From an uncultured Eubacteriales bacterium (GTDB taxonomy: Bacteria; Bacillota; Clostridia; Oscillospirales; Oscillospiraceae), in the NCBI GenBank assembly GCA_900543085.1, contig UQQF01000001.1, positions 371,368 to 435,367 of the forward strand: a stretch of DNA of 64,000 bases. The letters are read 5' to 3'. The position numbers and the translations under genes are program-made. The stretch's first letter is position 1. Each line of letters begins with the position of its first letter. The notes under the pieces were generated by a model that saw nothing but the letters and a program-made list of their open reading frames with translations, did not search any database and was not told the origin of the DNA. Positions 31,955 to 41,600 of this stretch are shown one piece after another.

Positions 31955-34058
31955 CGTAAAGCTCGACGGATGGACGCTCACCGCCTCCGGAACCGAGCGT
32001 GACCAATTTTTGGAGTCCGTGTTCTTCACCGGCTCCGGCCGGATGGGCGCGCGCGGCTGCATGGCCTTTCGCCGTGAGGAGCGGCCGCTGGACGCCGGAC
32101 TTTTCGTCGCCGGCATCTTCGACCGCATCAGCGGCGGCTCGCCCATAACCGACTTCGTCGCGCTGCCCAGCCCCATCTGGTGTGACCTGGAGCTGGACGG
32201 TGTGGGCGCCGCGGTTTGCTCCCCCGTCGCGCGCACTTTGGATCTTCGCACCGGGGAGCTGCGCTTTGAGTACACGGTGGAGGCCGGCTCTCACCAGGCC
32301 AGGGTGACGGAGCGGCGCGTCTTCCCCATGGACAGCCCCGGTCAGGTGTTCCAGCGCTTCACGGTCGAGGGCGACTGCCCCGCCGCGCTGACGCTCGGCA
32401 TAGACACACGCGTGAGCAACTGCCCCATCCCCGACGACCAGGTCAAGGAGAACACCGAAGTCGTGAGGATGTTCCGCGAGACCGGATTCAGCAGCTCCGC
32501 ACAGACCATCGAAGCCGCCTATGAGACGCGCCACACGGGCTTGAAGCTCGGCTACCGCATGAGCTTCCGTTCGACCGTCGGGGGCGTTGCGGACGGTAAA
32601 ACGCTCCGCTTCACCGGCCGCTCGCTCGCGGTGGAGTCGGTGTGCAGCGTCGCCACCAGCCGCGACGCCGACCCGAGGCTCGCCTCTCCCCTGCCGGACT
32701 CCACCGGCTACGCCTCAGCGCTGGACAGCGCGCGGGCCGCGCTCGAACGGCGCCGGGAGGACTGCGACCTCGTCATAGACGGCGACGACGGCGCACAGAG
32801 CGCCATGCGGTACGTCATATACCAGCTCCTGGCCAACTGTCCGGCGCGCGACGGCACGGTCAGCATCGGCGCGCGCGGGCTGACGCACACGCGCTACAAG
32901 GGCTGCTGCTTCTGGGACACCGAGATGTTCCTCCTGCCCTTTTACACGCTCACCGACCCCGAGGCCGCGCGCAGTCTGCTGAACTTCCGCGTGAGGACGC
33001 TCCCCGCCGCGCGCGAGCACGCCGCCAGGATGAACGGCTCCGGCGCGCGCTATCCGTGGATGGTCTCGCTGGACGGCAGCGAGCAGTGCGAGAGCTGGGA
33101 CATAGGGTGCAGCGAGGTGCACGTCACCGCCGACATAGCCTACGCCGCCGGGCAATATCTGGACTGGACCGGCGACACGGACTTCTTCCTTGGCGGCGGA
33201 GCCGAGATGCTGGTGGAGACCGCCCGCTTCTGGCCGAGTCGGTACTCCCCCGCGCCGGACGGCGGCGTGAACCTGCTGTTCTGCAAGGGGCCGGACGAAT
33301 ACTGCGGCATAACCAGCAACAACCTGTACACCAACTGCATGGTGCGGCACAACATCGCCCTGGCCTCGGCAGCCGCCGACACGCTCTCACGCCTGGCCCC
33401 GGAGCAGTACGCGCGCCTTGCGCTCAGCGCCGGAGAGGTCGGGCAGTGGCGCGCGCTCTCCGCCGGGATAAAGCTCCCGCGCGACGGCAAGACCGGGCGC
33501 TGGCGCCAGGACGACACCTTCCACCTGCTGCAGCCCGTGGACGTGGCGCAGATAAAACCGGACGACTCCGCGGCCTACTCGCGCGTGTGCTTCGACGCGC
33601 TGCAAAGGCTCAGGGTCATAAAGCAGGCGGACGTGCTGCTGCTCATGACGCGCCTGCCGGAGCTGTTCACGGACAGCGAAAAGCAGGCCGCGTGGGAGGA
33701 CTTCGAGCCGCTGTGCATCCACGACTCCACGCTCAGCTTCGCCACGCACGCGCTGTTCGCGGCGCAAAACGGCCTGACGGAGGACGCGTCCAGGTACTTC
33801 GCCAAAGCGCTGTGGCTGGACCTGCGCGACGTGATGTCCAACACGGGCAAGGAGGGGCTGCACCTTGCCTGCCTCGGGGAGACCTGGCAGACCGTGGTGT
33901 TCGGCTTTGCCGGGCTGCGTCTCAGGCAGGGCGCGCCGGCGCTTGAGCCGCACCTGCCGGACGGCTGGCGCTCGCTCGAGCTGCGCTTCCGGCACCACGG
34001 CAAACGCTACACCGCGAGCATAACGCACGACGGCGCGGAAATAAAGGAACGGGTCTGA
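31944..34058 (+). CDS. Glycoside hydrolase family 65, disaccharide phosphorylase (kojibiose/maltose type)
   Basis: 704 residues from the ATG at 31944 behind GGAGG. The N-terminal beta-sandwich is followed by the (alpha/alpha)6 barrel: RGLTHTRYKGCCFWDTEMFL (about 311-330), SWDIGCSEVHVTADIAYA, the general-acid Glu in FCKGPDEYCG (about 447-456), and KQADVLLLMTRLPE (about 561-574) with the conserved Lys-Gln pair. MSNTGKEGLHLACLGETWQ is the late conserved block. Members split alpha-disaccharides with phosphate, giving beta-glucose-1-phosphate. No beta-phosphoglucomutase gene is in the locus. Exact linkage specificity cannot be read. Confidence 0.9.
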   Translation: MRNDVKLDGWTLTASGTERDQFLESVFFTGSGRMGARGCMAFRREERPLDAGLFVAGIFDRISGGSPITDFVALPSPIWCDLELDGVGAAVCSPVARTLDLRTGELRFEYTVEAGSHQARVTERRVFPMDSPGQVFQRFTVEGDCPAALTLGIDTRVSNCPIPDDQVKENTEVVRMFRETGFSSSAQTIEAAYETRHTGLKLGYRMSFRSTVGGVADGKTLRFTGRSLAVESVCSVATSRDADPRLASPLPDSTGYASALDSARAALERRREDCDLVIDGDDGAQSAMRYVIYQLLANCPARDGTVSIGARGLTHTRYKGCCFWDTEMFLLPFYTLTDPEAARSLLNFRVRTLPAAREHAARMNGSGARYPWMVSLDGSEQCESWDIGCSEVHVTADIAYAAGQYLDWTGDTDFFLGGGAEMLVETARFWPSRYSPAPDGGVNLLFCKGPDEYCGITSNNLYTNCMVRHNIALASAAADTLSRLAPEQYARLALSAGEVGQWRALSAGIKLPRDGKTGRWRQDDTFHLLQPVDVAQIKPDDSAAYSRVCFDALQRLRVIKQADVLLLMTRLPELFTDSEKQAAWEDFEPLCIHDSTLSFATHALFAAQNGLTEDASRYFAKALWLDLRDVMSNTGKEGLHLACLGETWQTVVFGFAGLRLRQGAPALEPHLPDGWRSLELRFRHHGKRYTASITHDGAEIKERV

Positions 34059-34103
34059 GGCTCGCTCTCCCCGCGCAGCGCTCAGACCCGGCGGAAAACG
34101 CAC

Positions 34104-34132
34104 ATCCCCGAGCCGTGCTCCGGCTCGGGGAT
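34104..34132. terminator. Hairpin between GH65 gene and convergent unknown gene
   Basis: ATCCCCGAGCCG and CGGCTCGGGGAT form a 12-bp stem with a 5-base loop. The - strand side continues to GTTTTCC; the + side has no clear T-run. Confidence 0.65.
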
Positions 34133-34144
34133 GGGCGTTCCTTG

Positions 34145-34783
34145 CTATTGTAAGATCCATTTCTGGCCGTCGGGCATCTCCCACATGGTTCCGGGAAGCA
34201 CCTCGAGCACCTCCCCGGCGGGGAAGCTGCGCACGACCATTTCTTCGCGGTACTCCGGGTCTTCGACCCAGCGGCAGAAGTACAGCCGGTCGCCCTCGCG
34301 GCCTTCAAACGCCTCCGCCGCTCCGACACGGAACTCCGCCCTTTCAGGCCAGAGCACCTGGAACAGGTCGTCCGCGCCATGCCGGGTGAGCATCAGCGGA
34401 CTGCGTTTGAGCATGAGATTGTAGCAGTCGCTCACTTCTCCCAGTGGCAGCTGCGCGAACTGCGACGTCCGGCCGGACTCGTCGTCATAGGCCAGCAGCC
34501 GGATAACCGCGCCCGGGAAGTCCACCATAAGTATGCGGAGCTTTCCGTCGTAAAAAACGGGCGCGCCGAAGTACTGTCCCTCGGACGCTTTTACCGGCTC
34601 CACGACCCTGCCCTCCGGGTACTTGACGAATACGAGGCGGTTTTGCCGCACGGGGTGTCCGCCCCGGAACAGCTCCTCAGCCTCGTACAGGTCGCCGCAG
34701 GCGTAGTCGCTGCACCAGTACCAGCCGGTGCAGTTCTCCACCCTCGCAAGGCTGTAAACGCCGTCCGTTTTTATGATTTTCAT
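34145..34783 (-). CDS. Conserved-looking protein of unknown function
   Basis: 212 residues from the ATG at 34783, 7 bases after GGAGG; longer in-frame starts lack a ribosome binding site. No signal peptide or membrane segment. The text is rich in aromatic residues (CTGWYWCSDYACGDLYEAEELFRGG near the N-terminus, GTMWEMPDGQKWILQ at the end) and looks beta-strand rich. I do not recognise the family. It lies between the GH65 phosphorylase and a LytTR regulator, in its own unit. Confidence 0.65.
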   Translation of the reverse strand: MKIIKTDGVYSLARVENCTGWYWCSDYACGDLYEAEELFRGGHPVRQNRLVFVKYPEGRVVEPVKASEGQYFGAPVFYDGKLRILMVDFPGAVIRLLAYDDESGRTSQFAQLPLGEVSDCYNLMLKRSPLMLTRHGADDLFQVLWPERAEFRVGAAEAFEGREGDRLYFCRWVEDPEYREEMVVRSFPAGEVLEVLPGTMWEMPDGQKWILQ

Positions 34784-34967
34784 GTGTCGACCTCCATATA
34801 AGTTCAGGCAGGCCGGCTGCCGGCAGTACGGGCAGGCGCCGGACTTGCCCGGATTATAGCAGCCAAATGTGAACATATCAACTCGAAAGGCGGCTTCCCT
34901 CCCGCATGGACAATCCGGCCGGAATCTGATAAAATAGAGAAAGCACGTATCCCAAGGGGGCATCCTA

Positions 34968-35681
34968 ATGGCACTTTACCGCGTCGCGGTCTGTGGGGAC
35001 GAAGCGGACGTCAGGGCGCAGATATCCGCAGACTGCCTGGAGGTTCTGAGCTCACTGGGCACCGGCGCGCAATTGAGCTGGTTTTCTTCCGCCGACGAGC
35101 TGCGCGCAGAGCTTGCCGGCGGGGCGGACGCCTTTGACCTCTATCTGCTGGACATACAGATGGAAGGCACAAGCGGGCTGGAGCTGGCGCAGTGGCTCTA
35201 CGACACGGGCGTGCGCAACCGCGTCATCTTCATCACCGGGAGCGCTGAATACGCCCTCTCGGGCTACAGCGCGCACCCGCTGCACTATCTGCTCAAGCCC
35301 GTCGGCCGCGAGGAGCTGGAGGGCGCGATGCGCCTGGCGCTCGAGGCCAGGGAGCCGCAGCCCGTGGTTTTCAGGCAGGGCGGCAAGACAGTGTCGCTTG
35401 CGCCCGGGGATATACTCTACGCCGAGAGCCGCGACCACGGCACCGTGATCAGGATGAACAGCGGCGAGCGGCAGTGCACGCTGGCGCTGACGGAGCTGGA
35501 AAAGCTGGTGCCGTCATGGATGTTCTCCCGCTGCCACAAGAGCTATCTGGTCAATCTGGGCGAGGTGGAGGTCGTGGGCCGCACGGAGCTGCATCTGCGC
35601 AACGGCACGGCGCTGCCCGTCAGCCGGACGTTCTACCGCCCGTTCCAGGGCGCGCTGGTGCGGTATCTGAACCGGATATGA
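34968..35681 (+). CDS. LytTR family response regulator
   Basis: 237 residues. Receiver domain (about 1-120): acidic residues in AVCGDEADV, phospho-acceptor Asp in FDLYLLDIQMEGTSGLELA (about 55-73), FITGSAEYALSGY and YLLKPVG. LytTR DNA-binding domain (about 130-237): VSLAPGDILYAESRDHGTVI, RCHKSYLVNLGEVEVV and LPVSRTFYRPF. Genes of this type usually sit beside a GHKL kinase in the same direction; here the kinase is convergent. AAGGGG serves as ribosome binding site. Confidence 0.92.
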   Translation: MALYRVAVCGDEADVRAQISADCLEVLSSLGTGAQLSWFSSADELRAELAGGADAFDLYLLDIQMEGTSGLELAQWLYDTGVRNRVIFITGSAEYALSGYSAHPLHYLLKPVGREELEGAMRLALEAREPQPVVFRQGGKTVSLAPGDILYAESRDHGTVIRMNSGERQCTLALTELEKLVPSWMFSRCHKSYLVNLGEVEVVGRTELHLRNGTALPVSRTFYRPFQGALVRYLNRI

Positions 35682-35722
35682 ATTCCAGGGGGTCTGTGCG
35701 ACCCCCTGGAATCATTTTTTCT
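35682..35722. terminator. Terminator between convergent LytTR regulator and kinase genes
   Basis: ATTCCAGGGGGTC and its exact mate form a 13-bp stem with a 5-base loop, followed by CATTTTTT. The right arm overlaps the kinase stop codon. Confidence 0.85.
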
Positions 35723-36845
35723 CCGGCAGCTTGAGCGCGGTCTGTACGGTAAAGAGAGTGTCCGTCCAGCTCACGTCCAGGATGCTGCCGTATTTTTCGG
35801 CCACCGCCCTCATCTGGGTCAGACCGAAGCCGTGCGGCTCGTCCCCTGACTTGCGGGTACGCGGCGCGCCTCGCGCGTCCGTGTCCACTCGCCCGTCAAA
35901 GGTGTTCTCGCACAGCACGGCCATGAAGCCGCCGGCGGCCTTCACGTGGAAACGTATATACCGCTCGCCCTCGCCCTGCGCGAGGGAGGCGCCCTCCACG
36001 GCGTTGTCGAGCATATTCATCAGCAGCGTGCAGACGTCCTCCTCGGGCAGCGGGAGCTCCGGCGGCACCTGCGCGGACGCGCGGAAGGCCACTCCCGCGG
36101 CCTCGGCGCGCACGGCGGCGTCCTGCATTATGGCGTTGACGGCCGCATTCCCGGTGTAGCGCAGGCGATCCGCGCCCGCGCCGTCGGAGCGCCACGACGA
36201 AAGGCTGCGCTCCAGCCCCTCCAAATCGCGCCGCCGGAGCATGGCGTCCATGGCCGCAAGGCGGTGGTTGAACTCATGCTGACGCGCGGCGTTCTCGCGC
36301 AGTCTGGACTCTATGGCGCGGTAGTTGTCCATCATGAGCTGGTTTTTCAGCGCCATCGCCCGCGCCTCGCTGCGCGCGGCGGCTATATACCGCACCAGCT
36401 CCCAGGCGGAGAGCACGGTGCAGGCCAGAACCAGGCACGAAGTCAGCCAGTACACGAGGTTCTCATAATACCCGGAGCCTATCTCCTGCAGCAGCATGGA
36501 CATGAACCGCGCGAGGTAGCCGCCGGCCAGCGCCGACACGCCCCAGCAGGCCAGCAGCGCTGCAAGGCTGCACCCGGCCATCAGCGCCCACGCCAGCCAG
36601 AACCCGCGCGAGCGGTGCAGCGCCAGATACGCCGCCAGCGCCAGCACGCACAGCAGCGCCCAGCCGCGCCAGGCGAGAACGCCAAGCAGCGCGGCGGGGA
36701 AGAAATACGTCCCGAAGCCCACGGCCAGCGGATAGACCGTCAGCTCGGCCGCGGCGAATATCAGCAGCAGCTCCTTCCAGCGCGGCCTGCCCTCCGAAAC
36801 GCCCAGCAGGAACAGTCCGCAGAGCAGAACCAGCGTAAGCGCCAT
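35712..36845 (-). CDS. GHKL-domain sensor histidine kinase (AgrC/LytS-like), possibly truncated at its 5' end
   Basis: About 377 residues from ATG 36845. About five hydrophobic segments (MALTLVLLCGLFLLGV first) are followed by the dimerisation helix with phospho-acceptor His in ARQHEFNHRLAAMDAML (about 205-221) and a GHKL ATPase domain: LLMNMLDNAVEGA N-box and GFGLTQMRAVAEKYG. No ribosome binding site precedes this ATG, and directly upstream the DNA becomes the antisense of a galactokinase gene. So the true N-terminus may have been lost at the junction near 36850. Likely partner of the LytTR regulator at 34968. Confidence 0.85.
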   Translation of the reverse strand: MALTLVLLCGLFLLGVSEGRPRWKELLLIFAAAELTVYPLAVGFGTYFFPAALLGVLAWRGWALLCVLALAAYLALHRSRGFWLAWALMAGCSLAALLACWGVSALAGGYLARFMSMLLQEIGSGYYENLVYWLTSCLVLACTVLSAWELVRYIAAARSEARAMALKNQLMMDNYRAIESRLRENAARQHEFNHRLAAMDAMLRRRDLEGLERSLSSWRSDGAGADRLRYTGNAAVNAIMQDAAVRAEAAGVAFRASAQVPPELPLPEEDVCTLLMNMLDNAVEGASLAQGEGERYIRFHVKAAGGFMAVLCENTFDGRVDTDARGAPRTRKSGDEPHGFGLTQMRAVAEKYGSILDVSWTDTLFTVQTALKLPEKK

Positions 36846-36853
36846 CGCCCAGG

Positions 36854-37450
36854 CTGGAGCGGCTGACGCTGGATCTGGACGCCTTCGGCTACACGCTCTG
36901 CCTGGTGGACTCCGGCGCGGGGCACGAGAATCTGACGGCGGAGTACGCCGCCATAGCTGCCGAGATGCGCGCCGTCGCCGGTCACTTCGGCCGCGAAGTC
37001 CTGCGCGACGTGCCGGAGCGCGACCTGTTTGCTGAGCTTGGCGCCATACGCGCGGAGCACGGCGACCGCGCGGCGCTGCGAGCGATGCACTTCGCGGCGG
37101 AAAACCGGCGCGCACAGGAGGCTGCGGACGCGATACGTGGGCGCGACATTGCGCGGCTGCTGGAGCTGATACGCGAGTCCGGACGCTCGTCCGGGATGTA
37201 TTTGCAGAACCTGAGCGTGGCGGGCGAGACGCGCGCCCAACCGCTGCTCGTCGCGCAGGCCGTGTGCGAGCACGCCCTCGCGGGGCGCGGAGCCGTGCGC
37301 GTGCACGGCGGGGGCTTCGCCGGGTCGCTGCTGGCGCTTGTCCCGGGCGGGGAGCTTGAGCGCTTCCGCCAGACGGTGGACGCCGTCCTCGGCGGCGGAG
37401 CGGTCAGGCCGCTGCACCTGCGCGAGCGCGGAATCGCGATTGAAACGTGA
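36854..37450 (+). pseudogene. galK: Galactokinase, C-terminal half only
   Basis: From about 36854 the frame reads LERLTLDLDAFGYTLCLVDS and continues through LTAEYAAIAAEMRAVAGHFG, AMHFAAENRRAQEAADAI, GMYLQNLSVAG and the GHMP motif VHGGGFAGSLLALVP to a normal end. This matches the last about 200 residues of GalK; the N-terminal half with the GALGYDH-type galactose motif and ATP loop is absent. A GTG at 36905 could start a 181-residue product, but no ribosome binding site is seen and the product would be inactive. The break coincides with the start of the convergently placed kinase gene, which suggests a deletion, inversion or assembly join. Confidence 0.85.
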
Positions 37451-37469
37451 GCGTTACGGGCTTACAAAA

Positions 37470-37508
37470 CCGCAGGCTCGGAGAGACAGTCTCCGGGGCT
37501 GCGTTTTT
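37470..37508 (+). terminator. Terminator after truncated galK
   Basis: An imperfect stem (CCGCAGgCTCGGAGA with TCTCCGGGGCTGCG) is followed by TTTTTTG. Confidence 0.65.
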
Positions 37509-37784
37509 TGCTCCACATCGTTGAAATTGAACTTTTTTCATGTTTTTGCTGCGTAACTCGCTGAGCAGCGGTATAATAATTACGTATTTATCCACAATTG
37601 CAGCCGAAAAGGGCTAGCCCTTTTCCGTATGGAGTTTCTCCATACGGATAGGCTTTGTAGCGGATAAAAATATTCCCCGCGTCTGCTGCGCGGCGCAAGC
37701 CGTCCGGAGCCGGGCTTAAATAATTGTAAGCAGTTTTCGCCGGTCAGCCCCCCGGCTCCTGGCAGCAGTCCCAAGGAGGAACAT
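37509..37784 (+). other. Intergenic region with structured leader before SLH gene
   Basis: No gene is seen. TATAAT at 37572-37577 is a possible -10 box without a clear -35. Downstream are a perfect palindrome AAAAGGGCTAGCCCTTTT (37607-37624) and a 10-bp hairpin CCGTATGGAG/CTCCATACGG (37625-37647), then GC-rich segments that could pair with each other. I do not recognise a known riboswitch. Confidence 0.4.
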
Positions 37785-38417
37785 ATGAAAAAGAAATTGG
37801 GTTGGATATTGTCTCTCGCACTGTGCTTCGCCCTGATGATAGCGGCAACTCTTGTTACGGCGAGCGCGAGTGCAAGTGTGAGTTACATAGACGCGAACGG
37901 CACGACGCGGACCTGCGACAGCGCCACGGAGGTGACGGAGAGCGACACAACATGGAACGCAGGCTGGTACGTCGTATACGGCGACGTGACCATCGGTCAG
38001 CGCGTCACCGTCACCGGCGACAACAGCCTGACCATCTACGCTCAGTCCGCCGGGGAGGGCATGGGCAAACTGACAGCAAATGCTGGTTGGGAGAGGGCAG
38101 CCATAGGCAGCGAACAATCCCAAGCAGCCGGTAACATTACCATCTGCGGAGGGAACATCACGGCGGCCGGTGGCGGGAGTGCGGCTATTGGCAATGTAAA
38201 TGGCGAAGCGGGTACGGTCACCATTTACGGCGGATGGGTCAAGGCGACTGGCGCTTACACCGACGCCGATTCTGTCAGCGCCTGGGTCGAGCCAGCTATG
38301 CGCTGGGCGGTCGAGAATGGCATCATCACCGGCGTAACCGACTCCACCCTCGAACCTTAGGGCACCGCCACCCGCGCACAGTGCGCCGCGATGCTCATGC
38401 GGTTTGCGGAACTGTAA
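37785..38417 (+). pseudogene. Decayed surface protein gene with SLH remnant and internal stop
   Basis: The first 191 codons encode a signal peptide (LGWILSLALCFALMIAATLV) and a short beta-rich region with DNSLTIYAQSAGEGMGKLT and NITICGGNITAAGGGSAAIG, then jump straight into the last half of an SLH motif (TDADSVSAWVEPAMRWAVENGI). After DSTLEP a TAG stop occurs where both intact paralogues read CAG (EPQGTATRAQ); in frame after it follows GTATRAQCAAMLMRFAEL and a second stop at 38417. So the gene seems to have lost its middle and gained a nonsense codon. AAGGAGG ribosome binding site and signal peptide remain intact. Confidence 0.78.
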
Positions 38418-38431
38418 ACCCCAACACAAAC

Positions 38432-38470
38432 AAAGCCCACAGCGTCTCAAACGCTGTGGGCTTTACTTTT
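38432..38470 (+). terminator. Terminator after SLH pseudogene
   Basis: AAAGCCCACAGCGT and its exact mate form a 14-bp stem with a 5-base loop, followed by ACTTTTT. Confidence 0.85.
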
Positions 38471-38530
38471 TGGATAGACTGGATGTTATTTCTTGCACTG
38501 CCGCCGGGGATAGTGTAAAATAAAGTGATC

Positions 38531-38570
38531 AAACGGTGTACACCGTTTTCGCATTGCGCAGCAATGCGAA
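38531..38570. repeat. Two adjacent inverted repeats upstream of the giant SLH gene
   Basis: AAACGGTGTACACCGTTT (38531-38548) is a perfect 18-bp palindrome. Directly next to it TTCGCATTGC/GCAATGCGAA (38548-38570) forms a 10-bp hairpin. They lie 36 to 75 bases before the start of the surface protein gene and may be an operator and a leader hairpin. Confidence 0.55.
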
Positions 38571-38605
38571 TGACCCATTGGCCCACTCGACAGGAGGAAG
38601 AGCGT

Positions 38606-41600
38606 ATGAAAAAACTGTTAGTGTTGGTATTTGCGATAGCCCTGTGCCTGGGCGCGCTGTGCGTGGGAGCGTCGGCGGCGGAGTACGATCAAAATGGATT
38701 TGGAAATGATGGTTCATACGAGCCTGCGACGCAGCAGAACGGCGTCTACCAGATCAGCAACGCCGGACAGCTCTACTGGTTCGCACAGCAGGTGAACAGT
38801 GGCAGCACAGGCATAAGCGCCGTGCTGACGGCTGACATCACCATCAACGAGAACGTGCTGAACGAGAACGGCAAACTCAACAGCGGCACCTTCCGCGAAT
38901 GGACGCCCATTGGCACCGACTACGAAAAAGCCTACACCGGCACCTTTGACGGAGACGATCACACCATCAGCGGACTGTATTATAGCGACACCAACGGCTA
39001 TTGCGGCTTGTTTGGTTACGTTGGCAACGGCGGTCAGGTGAAGAACGTTAAAGTCGATGATAGCTATATAAATGATACCGTCTACGTCGGCGGCGTGTGT
39101 GGGTACAACTATGGCGGCACGATAACGAACTGCAGCTTCGACGGCAGCGTGACAAGCACATTTAGGATGAGCTATGTCGGCGGCGTGTGCGGAATCAGCA
39201 GCGGTTCGATAATTGACTGTTACAACACCGGCAGTGTGACCGGCATCAGCGTAGTCGGCGGGGTGTGCGGGAGGAATGCCGGCACGATAACGAACTGCTA
39301 CAACAGCGGTACCATAACCGGCACCAGCGAAAACGTCGGCGGCGTGTGCGGTAGGAACGACGGCACGATAACGAACTGCTACAACAGCGGTACCATAACC
39401 GGCACCAGCGAAAACGTCGGCGGCGTGTGCGGTAGGAACGACGGCACGATAACGAACTGCTACAACACCGGTGACGTGACCGGCACCGGCAACGGTACCG
39501 GCACGTTATACGTCGGCGGCGTGAGCGGGTACAACTATTTCGCCACGATAGAGAACTGCTATAACATAGGCAAAGTTAGCGGCAATTCTGCCGGCGGAGT
39601 GTGCGGGCACAACTATTTCGGTACGATAACGAACTGCTACAACATGGGAAATGTCAGTGGCGGCGGCAACAATGACAATGTCGGCGGCGTGTGCGGTTGC
39701 AATGACAACAGAAGCACGATAACGAACTGCTACTGGCGCGAAGTCTCAGGCCTAAACGGCTGGGGTATCAACAACGGTACAGTTACAAACGTTGAACCCA
39801 AAACCAATGACCAATTCACCTCCGGCGAGGTGGCCTGGCTGCTGAACGGCGAGGAGCAGATGAATGGCCCCTGGCGGCAGAATTTGGGCGACAAGAAGGA
39901 CGCTTTCCCCGTCCTGGATGACGGCAAACCTAAGGTGCATTATAATGGCAACACCTACGATAACGGAAATCACACCTACTCGGAAGGAAGCAACGGCTTT
40001 TGTACCTGCGGCGCATATCAACCCGCGACGCTTGACGGCGGCGTCTACCAGATCGGCAACGCCGGTCAGCTCTACTGGTTCGCGCAGACGGTGAACGAAG
40101 GCGACTATGACGCCCACGCCGTGCTGACGGATAACATCACCATAAACTCGGACGTGCTGGATGAGAACGGCAATTTGATAACCGATAAGACTTTCACCCG
40201 GTGGACGCCCATCTGCGGGAAAGAGATTAGGCCCTACGATTATACAGAATACACCGGCACCTTCGACGGAGACGGTCACACCATCAGCGGACTGTATTAC
40301 AACGACGACGGCGACTATGCCGGCCTGTTCGGCTACGTCGGCAGCAATGGCCGGGTGCAGAACGTCAAGGTCGCTGACAGCTATATAAGCAACAGCGAGA
40401 GGACCGGCAGAACCGGCGGCGTGTGTGGGTACAACGGAGGCACGATAACGAACTGCTACAACACCGGCACCGTAAAAGGCTCGTATTACACCGGCGGCGT
40501 ATGCGCGGCTAGCAGCGGCATGATAATGAACAGCTACAACTCCGGCACCGTGACCAGCGTAGGATCAAATACATGCGTCGGAGGCGTGTGCGGGTATAAC
40601 TACAGAGGCAGCGCAATAAGGAACTGCTACAATACAGGTGCCGTGAACGGTGAAAATACTGGTAACGGCAATTTCTACGCCGGCGGCGTGTGCGGGCGGA
40701 ACTCTGACGGTGCGACAATAAACTGCTACAATACAGGCAGCGTGACCCTCACCGGTACCGGTACCAACTACGCCGGCGGCGTGTGCGGGCGGAACACCGA
40801 CGGCACGATAACGAACTGCTACTGGCTCACAGGCAAGGCTAGCAGCGGCATCGGCACCGGCAGCGGCACGGCCACGGAAAAAACCGAAGCCCAATTCGCC
40901 TCCGGCGAGGTGGCCTGGCTGCTGAACAGCAATCAGGAGAACGGCCCGTGGCGGCAGACTTTGGATGAGGACGATTACCCCGTCCTCGACAGCACGCACG
41001 AAGAGGTAGTGAAGCTCACCGTAGACAGCACCGTCAGCTACCTCAACAAAGGCGACAGCTTCTCGGGAGTGGAAGGCATAGGCTACTACCTGGACGGCGA
41101 AATGGTCGAGCTGCCATACACCGTGGAAGCGGACACGGTTCTCACCACCAAGACCCTCTACGTCGTCACCGTGGACGGCGTGGTGAGCTACGTTGACCCC
41201 AACGAACCCGTCTTCAAGCTCCCCGCCGCGCCGAGCAAGTCCGGCTACTACTTTGTCGGTTGGAGCGACGGCAATAAGACGTATGACCCCGGCGACAGCG
41301 TGACCATCACCGCCGACACGACATTTACGGCCGCGTGGAAGCAGCTGTTCACCGTCACCGTCGTTTACGACAACGGCACAGCTGATACTATAGAGCAGGT
41401 GGTCGACGGTGACACTTTCAAGCTCCCCGCCGCGCCGAGCAAGTCCGGCTACTACTTTGTCGGCTGGAGCGACGGCAGCAAGACGTATGAGGCGGGCGAG
41501 AGCGTTACCGTCACCGCCGACACGACCTTCACCGCCGTGTGGCGTGAGATAAACATCCCCGACCCGAACAGCATCGCTGTGACGCAGCCGGCGAACGGCA

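Noticed and set aside
38358..38360. TAG read as glutamine (recoding)
   Set aside because: Other genes in the window show no in-frame TAG, and the same gene also lacks internal SLH segments, so simple decay explains it better.
39000..40850. Regularly repeated DNA resembling a CRISPR array
   Set aside because: The repeats are in frame, degenerate and code for GLUG-type protein repeats; there are no unique spacers of constant length.
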